Positions 7,826 to 16,127 of a stretch of 64,000 nucleotides of DNA are shown piece by piece. Source of the stretch: CAYNFP01 sp964396655 (GTDB lineage Bacteria; Bacillota_I; Bacilli_A; RF39; UBA660); contig CAYNFP010000005.1 of the NCBI GenBank assembly GCA_964396655.1, forward strand, positions 62,001 to 126,000, read 5' to 3'. Under the pieces are notes generated by a model. The model was not told where the DNA came from. It did no database searches and was given only the letters and a program-made list of their open reading frames with translations. The position numbers were made by a program, and so were the translations under genes. Positions within the stretch are counted from its first letter, which is position 1. The number at the start of each line of letters is the position of its first letter.

Positions 7826-9388
7826 TTATTTTAACAGTTTTGCGTGAATTACCAATCTTTGATTAGAACTTGTATATCCTATGCATGTAGATAATGTTAA
7901 TATTTTATCTCCATAAGTTAAATCTTGGTTAAAATCATATATACTTTTAGATTTTATTTCATTCACAAATTCATTAAAGCTATTTCCTGTACTAAAATTT
8001 GTTTTCAAGTATTCTGTAGTGTAAGGAGTTTTATATATTGAAAATATTTGCCACTGAATTTTAGTTGAAGGAGTATCAAAAGTAACTATTTGATTATTCT
8101 TATCCAAGTACCAAGAATCATCTAAAACATTAGAAAGAGTTCCAAACATTAAACCACTTTTTAACTTATGTCCATATATTATAGTATTATCATCTAAATC
8201 TATTGAATTATTTCTATAATCCATAAATATCCAACCAGAAGAAGTTTTTGATTTATAAAAATCTCTTTTTAAATAATAATCATTATCTTTTCCTTGAACT
8301 ACAGGATAATCTATTTTTGTGTTATTAACAGTTAACCACCCTACTGTGTCGGGATTTATTTTTAATAAAGAAATAAATGATTTATCCAAAGTGTATATAC
8401 CCTCTATCATTGAACTACTTTCTGATGAACTTTCGTTTATATTAAGTGAATCTATATATAATTGATACTTTAATTTATTTATATTTATATTTGAAACATA
8501 CTCATAAAAATATGTAAACAATAATCCTATAAATATTACATACAAAATTAAAATTATTCCAATTTTTATATTGTTATAACTTAATTGTTTAAATAAATTA
8601 TTTCTTATATAATTACTTGTATAAATAATTTTGATTTCTCCATTTAATTCTTTCTTAATTTTTTTATTTAAATCTTTTAAATACTTAAAATTATTTTCAA
8701 TAAATCCACTACTATCTTGATACAATAAAATTGTAACTTCTCTTCTATTATCTTTTGTTAACTTTTTAATAGTACTTTCTAATACATCTTTATTAGAATA
8801 ATGTAAATGTATGGTTTTTAGAAAAACATTTAAGTTAAAGAATTCTTCAATATCTTTAATTTTAAAATCTGAGTTTTTGTATATGTGAATAGATTTTTTA
8901 TAATATAATTCATCTTCTGAATTAACATTTTGAGTCATTAAAAAATAATCTGATATGGAATCAACATAATTAATATTAACTTTTTTATTAAGTTTTTTCA
9001 TTTTTTCTATATAAGAATTTGGTATATAAAAACAATTAATATATTTTAAATATTTATTTACTAAAATAAGATTACATTGGTTTATAGTAAGAGCTTTAAA
9101 ATTTTTTATATATATTGATTTTATATTTAAGGGCTTAATAAATTTTAAAATTAAATCTAATAATCTATGATCTTCTAAATATAATTTATTTATTTTTCTT
9201 TTATAAATTTCTTTATTTATTATATTTAATATATCTTTATCATTTTTAATGAAATACTTTAATGTATAAATATATTTATCATGATAAATTTTATTTGAAT
9301 TAATTATATCATCTGGAGAAGGCACTCTATTTGTTTGGTTAAATATTAAAAAATCATCTTCAAAAGATAAAATTATATATTTATCCAT
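7826..9388 (-). CDS. srtB: Class B sortase with long cytoplasmic N-terminal domain
   Basis: Sortases join surface proteins to the cell envelope by transpeptidation. The C-terminal ~200 residues of this 520-residue protein are a sortase B domain: VGWL and YPVVQGKDNDYYL motifs, catalytic His407 (IIYGHKLKSG), Cys502 (TLSTCIGY) and Arg511 (NQRLVIHA). One transmembrane segment is near 275-297. Ordinary sortases have only a short N-terminal tail; here about 270 residues precede the membrane segment. They are AT-rich and Lys/Asn/Ile-rich and match nothing I know. SD GGAGGAGT precedes ATG 9388. A fitting NPKTG substrate is encoded nearby at 10924-12147. Confidence 0.9.
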   Translation of the reverse strand: MDKYIILSFEDDFLIFNQTNRVPSPDDIINSNKIYHDKYIYTLKYFIKNDKDILNIINKEIYKRKINKLYLEDHRLLDLILKFIKPLNIKSIYIKNFKALTINQCNLILVNKYLKYINCFYIPNSYIEKMKKLNKKVNINYVDSISDYFLMTQNVNSEDELYYKKSIHIYKNSDFKIKDIEEFFNLNVFLKTIHLHYSNKDVLESTIKKLTKDNRREVTILLYQDSSGFIENNFKYLKDLNKKIKKELNGEIKIIYTSNYIRNNLFKQLSYNNIKIGIILILYVIFIGLLFTYFYEYVSNININKLKYQLYIDSLNINESSSESSSMIEGIYTLDKSFISLLKINPDTVGWLTVNNTKIDYPVVQGKDNDYYLKRDFYKSKTSSGWIFMDYRNNSIDLDDNTIIYGHKLKSGLMFGTLSNVLDDSWYLDKNNQIVTFDTPSTKIQWQIFSIYKTPYTTEYLKTNFSTGNSFNEFVNEIKSKSIYDFNQDLTYGDKILTLSTCIGYTSSNQRLVIHAKLLK

Positions 9389-9475
9389 AAATACTCCTCC
9401 CTTATTATTCTATATAAATATAATACCATATTTTAGCATTCTATTAAATCTATTTATTTTTAATATTTTAATTGA

Positions 9476-9511
9476 TATAATGATTATAGTAAAAATAGGA
9501 GAGTATTTATG
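9476..9511 (+). promoter_or_regulatory. -10 element and ribosome binding site of the LRR-transglutaminase gene
   Basis: TATAAT at 9476-9481 lies in an AT-rich gap between divergent genes, about 28 bases before the ATG, and AGGAGAG follows with normal spacing to ATG 9509. I see no clear -35 box. Confidence 0.5.
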
Positions 9512-10858
9512 ATTGAGTTGAGTAATTCACTAGGAATTCAAGCAAGAAGACAAATAGATGCATACATGAGAGAACTCAATATTCCAGTGTCAGAAGAAAG
9601 AAAAGCAATCTATAACCCTAATATGATGTTTTTAGAAACTGAACTTAAATATGTAACAAGTTTAATTTATACTGGAGACCCAATAAACCTTACATTATTT
9701 CCTAACTTAAAAAGTTTAACATTTGATGGTAATCCCCAAGTTGATATGAGAGTTTTAGCTGACGTATTATTAAAATTTCCAGAATTAGAAGAACTACATA
9801 TTAAAAACCAAAAAGAATTAACTAATATAGATTTATCAAGACTAAGAAATTTAAAAGTTTTAGAAATTATTTCTAATTCTAGATTATATAAAGTTGATGG
9901 CATACCTAATGGAATGCAATATTTTACATTCTTTGATAATCCTTTATATAGAAGTCCAAAACAAATTTGTGAATATTTAGTAAAAAATATAGATAACGCT
10001 ACAGAATTTGATTTAGATATGATGTATTATATTGATTTACAAAATATGCTATTTGAAAATCCTAGTAAATATAAATATGAAGATATTATGGATTTAGTAT
10101 CTTTATATACTAAATGGACTGAAAAAATAACAGATGAAAGAAAATATCTTGTTACAGATTGGAATAGAGAAGAATTTAAAAAAAGGTTAATTACATATAC
10201 AACAGCAGAAATGAATATGCTTTTCCAAAAAGCTATGGAAATAATTAATTTGTATACAAAATCCACTGATAAACCTTCAGAAAAGTTTGCTATTTTATAT
10301 TATTGGATGTGTTCAAATGTTACATACGATCAAAAAGGTAGAGAAAACAATCATACTGCTTATATGAATTCTTCCAAACCAGGAGAAAAGATTATAATAG
10401 GAAAACCCCTTGGCACTAATGGAACTTATAATGCTCTAATGATTAAATCAGCTGTATGTCAAGGATATACTAAAGCATTTCAATATTTATTAAAAATAAT
10501 TGGAATTAAATCTTTTGATATACTTTGTATTGCATCTGACAAATCAAAATTAACAGAAGTGACTGTGGCAGATCATTCAATTATAAAATCAAATCTGGAA
10601 GGCTCATGTTTCTATTGTGATATAACTTCAGATGCGGTCAGACTTCAAGAGCGAAATAATAGATTATTTTATTATTTTATGAGGTCTATAGAAGATATTT
10701 CAGAAGAATATAAATTGGTTGGTGAAGAAGGAATCTTTTCTGGAGATTCTATGCCTTTGCCACAAAAAATAAAATTAATGGAATTTGCTGCTAATAGAAT
10801 TAAAGAAGTAAATGAACAAAGAATGAATCAAAGTCCAAGTGAACATAAATCTTTATAA
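9509..10858 (+). CDS. Leucine-rich-repeat plus transglutaminase-like domain protein
   Basis: In this 449-residue protein, residues about 50-150 hold degenerate leucine-rich repeats (LFPNLKSLTFDGNP, FPELEELHIKNQ, RLRNLKVLEI). The C-terminal half has a transglutaminase-like core: Cys in SAVCQGYTKAFQYLL followed by the GIKSF strand, His in VADHSIIKS, and Asp in FYCDITSD, giving the Cys-His-Asp triad order. No signal peptide or membrane segment is visible, so it is probably cytoplasmic or exported by a non-classical route. This fold can be a peptidase or a crosslinking enzyme, and the substrate is unknown. It is transcribed divergently from the sortase gene and is 65 bases upstream of the surface protein gene. 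Confidence 0.65.
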   Translation: MIELSNSLGIQARRQIDAYMRELNIPVSEERKAIYNPNMMFLETELKYVTSLIYTGDPINLTLFPNLKSLTFDGNPQVDMRVLADVLLKFPELEELHIKNQKELTNIDLSRLRNLKVLEIISNSRLYKVDGIPNGMQYFTFFDNPLYRSPKQICEYLVKNIDNATEFDLDMMYYIDLQNMLFENPSKYKYEDIMDLVSLYTKWTEKITDERKYLVTDWNREEFKKRLITYTTAEMNMLFQKAMEIINLYTKSTDKPSEKFAILYYWMCSNVTYDQKGRENNHTAYMNSSKPGEKIIIGKPLGTNGTYNALMIKSAVCQGYTKAFQYLLKIIGIKSFDILCIASDKSKLTEVTVADHSIIKSNLEGSCFYCDITSDAVRLQERNNRLFYYFMRSIEDISEEYKLVGEEGIFSGDSMPLPQKIKLMEFAANRIKEVNEQRMNQSPSEHKSL

Positions 10859-10923
10859 AACATAAACTATTTATTTTTAATTTTCAAAATGCTATAATAA
10901 TTTATATAATAGGAGGAATTAAT

Positions 10924-12147
10924 ATGAAGAAATATTTATATTTTGTAGCAACCTTAGGATTTATTTTCTTTTGTGGCATATCAAGATTGAATGCAGCCCA
11001 AAGAATAGATCTCGTAACTTATTCTGGAGGTATTAGAAATACTGGAAATAATTCTTCATTTATAAGAAATATTACAAGTAGTAATGAAGAAACTGGAGAA
11101 ATGGTTTTTGAATTAAAATTTAAAAATTCTTTAAGTACAGAGGTTATGTTTGTTATAGATGATTCAACTACTATAAGTAGTGATCAATCAACTCTTTTAT
11201 CTAACACTGCTGAGAATATTGCTACTGAACTTCTTGATAATTATTCTAATATTAAATTTGGAGTTTATACAATTCATCCTTATAGTACTACAACTTCTAG
11301 TTATGAAAATGAAATACAAAGCTTAACAGACGGAAAACAATCAGTGTTGTCCGCATTAAATACCGTAGAAACAAGTAGCGGAGAAGCTGGTCAAGATATT
11401 GTTTCAACTTTAAGTAATGTTGAAAATGAATTTTCAGTAGATTGTGAAAATAAAATGGTATTTTTATTAATTTCTGGATTTGATACTACTAACGTTTCTA
11501 CTTATCTTGATTCTTTAGAAAGTTTAGAAAATGAAAATATAACTTTAGTAACTCTATTATTAGATTTTAAAAGTAATGGTGATAATTCCACTGCAATTTC
11601 AAGTTTGTTTGGGACAGAAGCTAGTCCAAATGTAGGAAGTTTTTATAATAAGACTACAGCTGAACTTACTAGTACAATTGAAGATAATTTGATATCAGAA
11701 ATAACTGGCATGTTTCCAACTAACAAAACAAATATTGTTTTTAATGAAACCTTCTCTACCCAAATTTATAATAATTTTAATTTAACAATTATTGATGGTT
11801 ATGATGGTTCTGTTTCAAATTTAGATAATGATACGCTTTCGTTTACATGGACTATAGATTCTTTATCTAATAATAATGATGCAACACTCACTTATAAATT
11901 AAATATACTTGATACAGTCACAAATGTTGAATATGGAACTCAATATAGTATAAATGGTTCGTCTAAAGTAACTGTGGGTGGAACAGAATATTCATATGAT
12001 TATAGTCCAATCATGTTATTTACAGATGAAACGGTAAATCCAAAAACCGGAGTTATAAATATAGTTATTCCATTTTTAGCAATATCGGGAATGTCAATAT
12101 TAGCTTATGTATTTGTAAAAAGTAAAGAAAAAATTAATGAAATATAA
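10924..12147 (+). CDS. VWA-like surface protein with NPKTG sorting signal
   Basis: The 407-residue protein has an N-terminal signal peptide (MKKYLYFVA..., cleavage likely near NAAQ). A von Willebrand factor A-like domain spans about 70-240, with a MIDAS-like start VIDDSTTIS and strands VFLLIS and ITLVTLLLDF. An Asn/Ser/Thr-rich beta region follows. The C-terminus is a classic wall-sorting signal: NPKTG at 372-376, a hydrophobic stretch, then the charged tail KSKEKINEI. NPKTG is a class B-type sortase motif (for example the (N/S/P)PxTG motifs of Clostridioides difficile SrtB). SD AGGAGG precedes ATG 10924. It is probably an adhesin anchored by the sortase at 7826-9388. Confidence 0.8.
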   Translation: MKKYLYFVATLGFIFFCGISRLNAAQRIDLVTYSGGIRNTGNNSSFIRNITSSNEETGEMVFELKFKNSLSTEVMFVIDDSTTISSDQSTLLSNTAENIATELLDNYSNIKFGVYTIHPYSTTTSSYENEIQSLTDGKQSVLSALNTVETSSGEAGQDIVSTLSNVENEFSVDCENKMVFLLISGFDTTNVSTYLDSLESLENENITLVTLLLDFKSNGDNSTAISSLFGTEASPNVGSFYNKTTAELTSTIEDNLISEITGMFPTNKTNIVFNETFSTQIYNNFNLTIIDGYDGSVSNLDNDTLSFTWTIDSLSNNNDATLTYKLNILDTVTNVEYGTQYSINGSSKVTVGGTEYSYDYSPIMLFTDETVNPKTGVINIVIPFLAISGMSILAYVFVKSKEKINEI

Positions 12148-12174
12148 AAAAAGAATTTTAAAAATTCTTTTTTT
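12146..12174. terminator. Bidirectional terminator between convergent genes
   Basis: A near-perfect palindrome (A7-GAATTT ... AAATTC-T8) lies between the stop codons of the VWA protein gene (+) and the thioredoxin-fold gene (-). It has a T tract on either strand and probably ends both transcripts. Confidence 0.8.
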
Positions 12175-12677
12175 TATTGTCCTATTTTATAATCATTTAT
12201 TAATTTAGTAAAATCATTAATAGTTATTAAATTTGTTTTAGAATCAATGGCTTTTTCTGCTGTTCCGTTTTTTACATATATTAACATTGGGGCTTTATTT
12301 ATTTCACCTTTTATTTCTGGAAATTCTTCTTTCAATGTACCCAAATATTCTTCATCTTCTAATTCATCTGTTACATTATAGTATAATATATATTCAACTA
12401 AATTTTTATTTTTTATATTTTTTAATAAGGCTTTTTCAAATTTCATTATGTTTTCAGAATGATTAAAACCAACATACAAAATTATTTGATTAGATTCAGC
12501 TAATGACATATGTAATTCATTTTTATTTACTTGGTTAATATTGTCAACCAAAGGGCTTAGCTCTAAATGATTTTCTTTATAAGTTCTAATCCATGAATTT
12601 ACATATAATACTAACAATACAGTTAATACAGTTATCACTCCTAACAATATATAATTTTTTTTAGGAATTTTATTCAT
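12174..12677 (-). CDS. Membrane-anchored thioredoxin-fold protein lacking CXXC
   Basis: This 167-residue protein has an N-terminal membrane anchor at about 9-27. The rest reads like a thioredoxin fold: ILYVGFNHSENIMKFEKALL (strand then helix), VEYILYYNVTDE, and APMLIYVKNG where the cis-Pro loop and strand would be. The usual redox motif is replaced by HSEN, so no dithiol chemistry is expected. It is similar in layout to Gram-positive extracytoplasmic thioredoxin-like or PedC/bacteriocin-accessory proteins. A role as a non-redox thioredoxin-like domain on the outer face of the membrane is inference. Confidence 0.55.
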   Translation of the reverse strand: MNKIPKKNYILLGVITVLTVLLVLYVNSWIRTYKENHLELSPLVDNINQVNKNELHMSLAESNQIILYVGFNHSENIMKFEKALLKNIKNKNLVEYILYYNVTDELEDEEYLGTLKEEFPEIKGEINKAPMLIYVKNGTAEKAIDSKTNLITINDFTKLINDYKIGQ

Positions 12678-12720
12678 TTTTTGTTATTCTCCTTATAAAT
12701 TTTATTTTATCACAATAACA

Positions 12721-13617
12721 TTACTTTTTCAAATTGTTTTCTCTATTTATTTTAATATTTCTATCGATTATTTTTTTACCTCTCCAGTAAGAAGAATTTT
12801 TTTTATAAAGACTTTGATATTCTTTTTCATCCATATTTAAAAACTTTTCTTCCTCAAATAATTCTATTCCTTTTGGAGTAAAATTATTACTTTTGGTTAT
12901 ATTTTTATTATAAGGACAAACATTAGAACAAATATCGCAACCATATACGCAACTGTTAATATACTTCTTTTCATCATCTTCAATATTTTTCTTTTGAGTT
13001 AAATAACTTAAGCATTTATTACCATTTATTATTTTATTATTATTTATAGCTTTTGTTGGACAAGCATTAACACATAAATTACAATTTAAACAATTACTTT
13101 TATCTTCTTCATTATAATCCATTATTGCATCAGTTAAAACTATTCCAATAAAGAAAAAACTACCATATTTTTTATTTATTAACAATCCGTTTTTACCATA
13201 AAATCCAAGGCCTGCTTTGTAAGCTAAATATCTTTCATCATAAATAGAATTGTCTACTGAAATATATGATGAATATCCTAAGTTTTTTAAAAAGTTCTCT
13301 ATAAATTTCAGTTTTTCTTTAATAACAATATGATAATCATCTCCCCAAGCGCAGGATGAAAAATAAACTTCTCCCCTTTTTAAATTCACATTTATTTTAT
13401 TGTAAGTTAATCCCACCACAATAGCAGATTTATAATTTGTATCTTTAAATACTTTGTCTTCAATTTTTCCAATTTGAAAAGAAGTTTTGTATTTCAAATT
13501 TTCTTGTTTAATTAAAATATTTTCAAGTTCTTTAAAATAGTCTAATTTACAGAATCCTATTAATTCAAAACCAAGAGATTTACTTAATTCAATAATTTTT
13601 TTATTTAATTCATTCAT
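12721..13617 (-). CDS. queG: Epoxyqueuosine reductase (QueG), short form
   Basis: QueG reduces epoxyqueuosine to queuosine in tRNA, using cobalamin and two 4Fe-4S clusters. The 298-residue protein has the N-terminal domain (SAIVVGLTYN..., YHIVIKEKL, DERYLAYKAGLGFYGKNG) and two cluster motifs, CLNCNLCVNACPTKA and CDICSNVCPYNK, plus the intervening Cys. Usual QueG is about 350-390 residues; the C-terminal HEAT-like part is missing here, as in some Firmicutes. No other queuosine gene is in the window, so it may serve salvage. It is flanked by unrelated genes and appears monocistronic. Confidence 0.88.
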   Translation of the reverse strand: MNELNKKIIELSKSLGFELIGFCKLDYFKELENILIKQENLKYKTSFQIGKIEDKVFKDTNYKSAIVVGLTYNKINVNLKRGEVYFSSCAWGDDYHIVIKEKLKFIENFLKNLGYSSYISVDNSIYDERYLAYKAGLGFYGKNGLLINKKYGSFFFIGIVLTDAIMDYNEEDKSNCLNCNLCVNACPTKAINNNKIINGNKCLSYLTQKKNIEDDEKKYINSCVYGCDICSNVCPYNKNITKSNNFTPKGIELFEEEKFLNMDEKEYQSLYKKNSSYWRGKKIIDRNIKINRENNLKK

Positions 13618-13684
13618 ATTAAAATAATAACATATTTTTTAGTAAAAATCTTTTAGCTTTATATACTTTTTAAAAAATAAAAGT

Positions 13685-13690
13685 TATAAT
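13685..13690 (+). promoter_or_regulatory. Probable -10 element of the agmatine operon
   Basis: TATAAT at 13685-13690 lies 59 bases upstream of the true start of the first gene, in the 130-bp gap after queG. The -35 region is not convincing (TATACT at 17-base spacing). I see no catabolite-response or other operator sequence that I could defend. Confidence 0.45.
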
Positions 13691-13749
13691 GAATGTAGTA
13701 TAAATAATAGGGGGATATATACTAAATTTTAGTGAAAGGAGGTGAACAT

Positions 13750-14721
13750 ATGTCAAAAAACTTTGTCAATACCCAAGATTTCACAAAAGAAGAATTATTA
13801 AATATTTTAGATCTTGGACTAAAAATGAAAAAATATTTAAAAGAAGGTAATTATTTAGATGTTTTACATCATAAAACTTTAGGTATGATTTTTGAACAAA
13901 AATCTACTAGAACAAGAGTTTCGTTTGAAACCGCTATGACACAGCTTGGAGGACATGGAGAATATTTAGCCCCTGGTCAAATTCAACTTGGTGAACATGA
14001 AACTTTGTATGATACCGCTAAAGTTTTAGGAAGATTAACAGATATATTAATGGCTAGAGTTATTAAACATAATTCAATAGTAACTTTAGCACAAAATGCT
14101 GGAATCCCTGTTATAAATGGTATGAGTGATTGGAATCACCCTACTCAAGAAATGGGAGATATCACAACTATTTTTGAACATATGCCTAAAAATAAAAGAT
14201 TTGAAGATTTAAAAATAGTATTTGTTGGTGATGCAACTCAGGTTTGTGCTTCTTTAGCAATGATAACCACTCATTTGGGAGCTAACTTTGTTGAATTTTC
14301 TCCTAAAGGTTTTCAGTTAAAAGAAGATATAGTTAATATATGCAATGAAAACTGTAAGACTTCTGGAGGAACTTTTAAAATAACTGATAATACAGAAGAA
14401 GCAATCAAAGATGCTGATTTCATTTATACAGATGTTTGGTATGGGTTGTATGAAGCTGAGTTATCAGAAAGAAAAAGAAAAAAAATATTTTATCCTAAGT
14501 ATCAGGTAAATATGGATATGATTAAAAAAGCTAGTCCTGAAGTTAAGTTTTTACATTGCTTACCAGCAAGTAGAGGCGAAGAAGTAACTGATGAAGTTAT
14601 GGATTCAGAATATTCAATAGTATTTGATCAAGCAGAAAACAGATTGACTTCAATAAGAGCTTTACTTGTGTATTGCATGGATAAAAAAGATGAAGTATTA
14701 AAAATAATAAATAATAATTAA
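13750..14721 (+). CDS. ptcA: Putrescine carbamoyltransferase
   Basis: This enzyme splits N-carbamoylputrescine with phosphate into putrescine and carbamoyl phosphate, step two of agmatine catabolism. The protein is 323 residues. Transcarbamoylase motifs are STRTR (52-56), HPTQE and HCLPA. The YGLY motif (VWYGLY) separates putrescine from ornithine carbamoyltransferases. The start is ATG 13750: a full AAAGGAGGTGA ribosome binding site lies just upstream, and the longer frame from GTG 13732 would translate that site. It is first of four genes in the order known from the Enterococcus/Lactococcus aguBDAC operons. The call over ornithine carbamoyltransferase rests on YGLY and the neighbours. Confidence 0.93.
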   Translation: MSKNFVNTQDFTKEELLNILDLGLKMKKYLKEGNYLDVLHHKTLGMIFEQKSTRTRVSFETAMTQLGGHGEYLAPGQIQLGEHETLYDTAKVLGRLTDILMARVIKHNSIVTLAQNAGIPVINGMSDWNHPTQEMGDITTIFEHMPKNKRFEDLKIVFVGDATQVCASLAMITTHLGANFVEFSPKGFQLKEDIVNICNENCKTSGGTFKITDNTEEAIKDADFIYTDVWYGLYEAELSERKRKKIFYPKYQVNMDMIKKASPEVKFLHCLPASRGEEVTDEVMDSEYSIVFDQAENRLTSIRALLVYCMDKKDEVLKIINNN

Positions 14722-14732
14722 AAGGAGATAAA

Positions 14733-16127
14733 ATGAATAAGAAAAAATTTAAATTGGTGGACGCTATTTTAGCAACTATATGTATAACTTTGGTTGCTGA
14801 AGCAGTTGCTCCTACCGCAGCTATTGGAAACTCACAATACTTTTGGTGGATTTTCTTGATAATTGCTTTTTGTTTACCATATGGCATGATTTCTGCAGAA
14901 CTTGGATCAACATTTCCAAGCGAAGGTGGAATGTATGAATGGGTTAAAAAAGCATTTGGTTCAAAATGGGCAGGACGTGTTGCATGGAACTATTGGATTA
15001 ACTTCCCATTATGGATTGCATCTTTAGCAGTTGCAATTACAGATGTAGTTGCAGGAATATTTGATATTGAATTAAGTATTTGGGCTTTACTTGCAATACA
15101 ACTTGTATATACATGGTTAGTTACTTTCTTAGGAACTCAAAGAATTGGCGAAAGTAAATATATAGTAAATATAGGAACTGTATTTAAAGTAATATTTATG
15201 CTTGGATTAGGATTACTTGGTGTTTATGTATTTATGAAAACAGGAAAAAGCGCTAATCCAGTAAACTCTGTTATAGATTTATTACCTAGTTTAGATTTAT
15301 TAGGTTTATCATTTATATCAGTTATTATATTTAATTTCTTAGGATTTGAAGTTGTAGCAACATTCGCAAATGATATGCAAAATCCTAAAAGAGAAATACC
15401 TAAAGCATTAATTATTGGTGGTATTTTAATGGCATTATTCTATGTATTACCAGCAGCAGGAGTTAATATTGCTATGACTACAGAACAAGCTGAAATTTCA
15501 GGGCTTACTGAAAGTTTTGCAATACTACTTGGAAACTTAGGAGTTAATGGAGATGTAATTAGAGCCATAGTTATTGTTGTTGGATTAATGTTTATATATA
15601 CTATGGTTGCTAATATTTGTTCTTGGTCATTCGGAGTTAACTCTATAGCAAGATACAGTGCTAATGATGGAGGCCTTCCAAAAATATTTGCTAAAACAAA
15701 TAAAAAAGGTGTTCCTTATATGGCTTCAGTAATGAATGGTATTGTTGCTACAATAATCATTATAGTTGGTGTAATATTGGGGCAAACCAGTGAGTTAGCA
15801 AGTAATTTATTCTGGACATTCTTCTCATTAAGTTTAGTAACTTTATTATTTGCTTATTTACCATTATTCTTAGCATTTTTAAGATTAAGAAAAACAGATT
15901 TAACTCAAAGAGTATACAAAGTACCCGGTAAAAAATTTGCTTTAATATTAGCTACTTATATACCATTTGTACTTTTAATATTAGGAATTATATTTACAAT
16001 GTTTGGAGATTTTTCAAAAGAATATATAATGGCAAATCTTCCATTAATAATTGGAGTTGGTGTTTCATTAATCATTGAAGAGATTCTTGTTTCTAGAATA
16101 AAAGTAAAGGAACAAAATAATATATGA
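14733..16127 (+). CDS. aguD: Agmatine/putrescine antiporter (APC family)
   Basis: The 464-residue integral membrane protein has about 12 hydrophobic segments and an APC-family start (KKFKLVDAILATICITLV, then EAVAPTAAIGNSQYFWW). It brings in agmatine in exchange for putrescine, completing the cycle without other energy input. SD AAGGAGA lies 5 bases before ATG 14733. The stop TGA overlaps the next start (ATGA), which implies coupled translation with agmatine deiminase. Position between the carbamoyltransferase and the deiminase matches known agmatine operons, and this is the main reason for the substrate call. Confidence 0.88.
   Translation: MNKKKFKLVDAILATICITLVAEAVAPTAAIGNSQYFWWIFLIIAFCLPYGMISAELGSTFPSEGGMYEWVKKAFGSKWAGRVAWNYWINFPLWIASLAVAITDVVAGIFDIELSIWALLAIQLVYTWLVTFLGTQRIGESKYIVNIGTVFKVIFMLGLGLLGVYVFMKTGKSANPVNSVIDLLPSLDLLGLSFISVIIFNFLGFEVVATFANDMQNPKREIPKALIIGGILMALFYVLPAAGVNIAMTTEQAEISGLTESFAILLGNLGVNGDVIRAIVIVVGLMFIYTMVANICSWSFGVNSIARYSANDGGLPKIFAKTNKKGVPYMASVMNGIVATIIIIVGVILGQTSELASNLFWTFFSLSLVTLLFAYLPLFLAFLRLRKTDLTQRVYKVPGKKFALILATYIPFVLLILGIIFTMFGDFSKEYIMANLPLIIGVGVSLIIEEILVSRIKVKEQNNI

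Noticed and set aside
13732..13749. GTG start six codons upstream in ptcA
   Set aside because: Those codons are the ribosome binding site AAAGGAGGTGA itself; ATG 13750 has ideal spacing.
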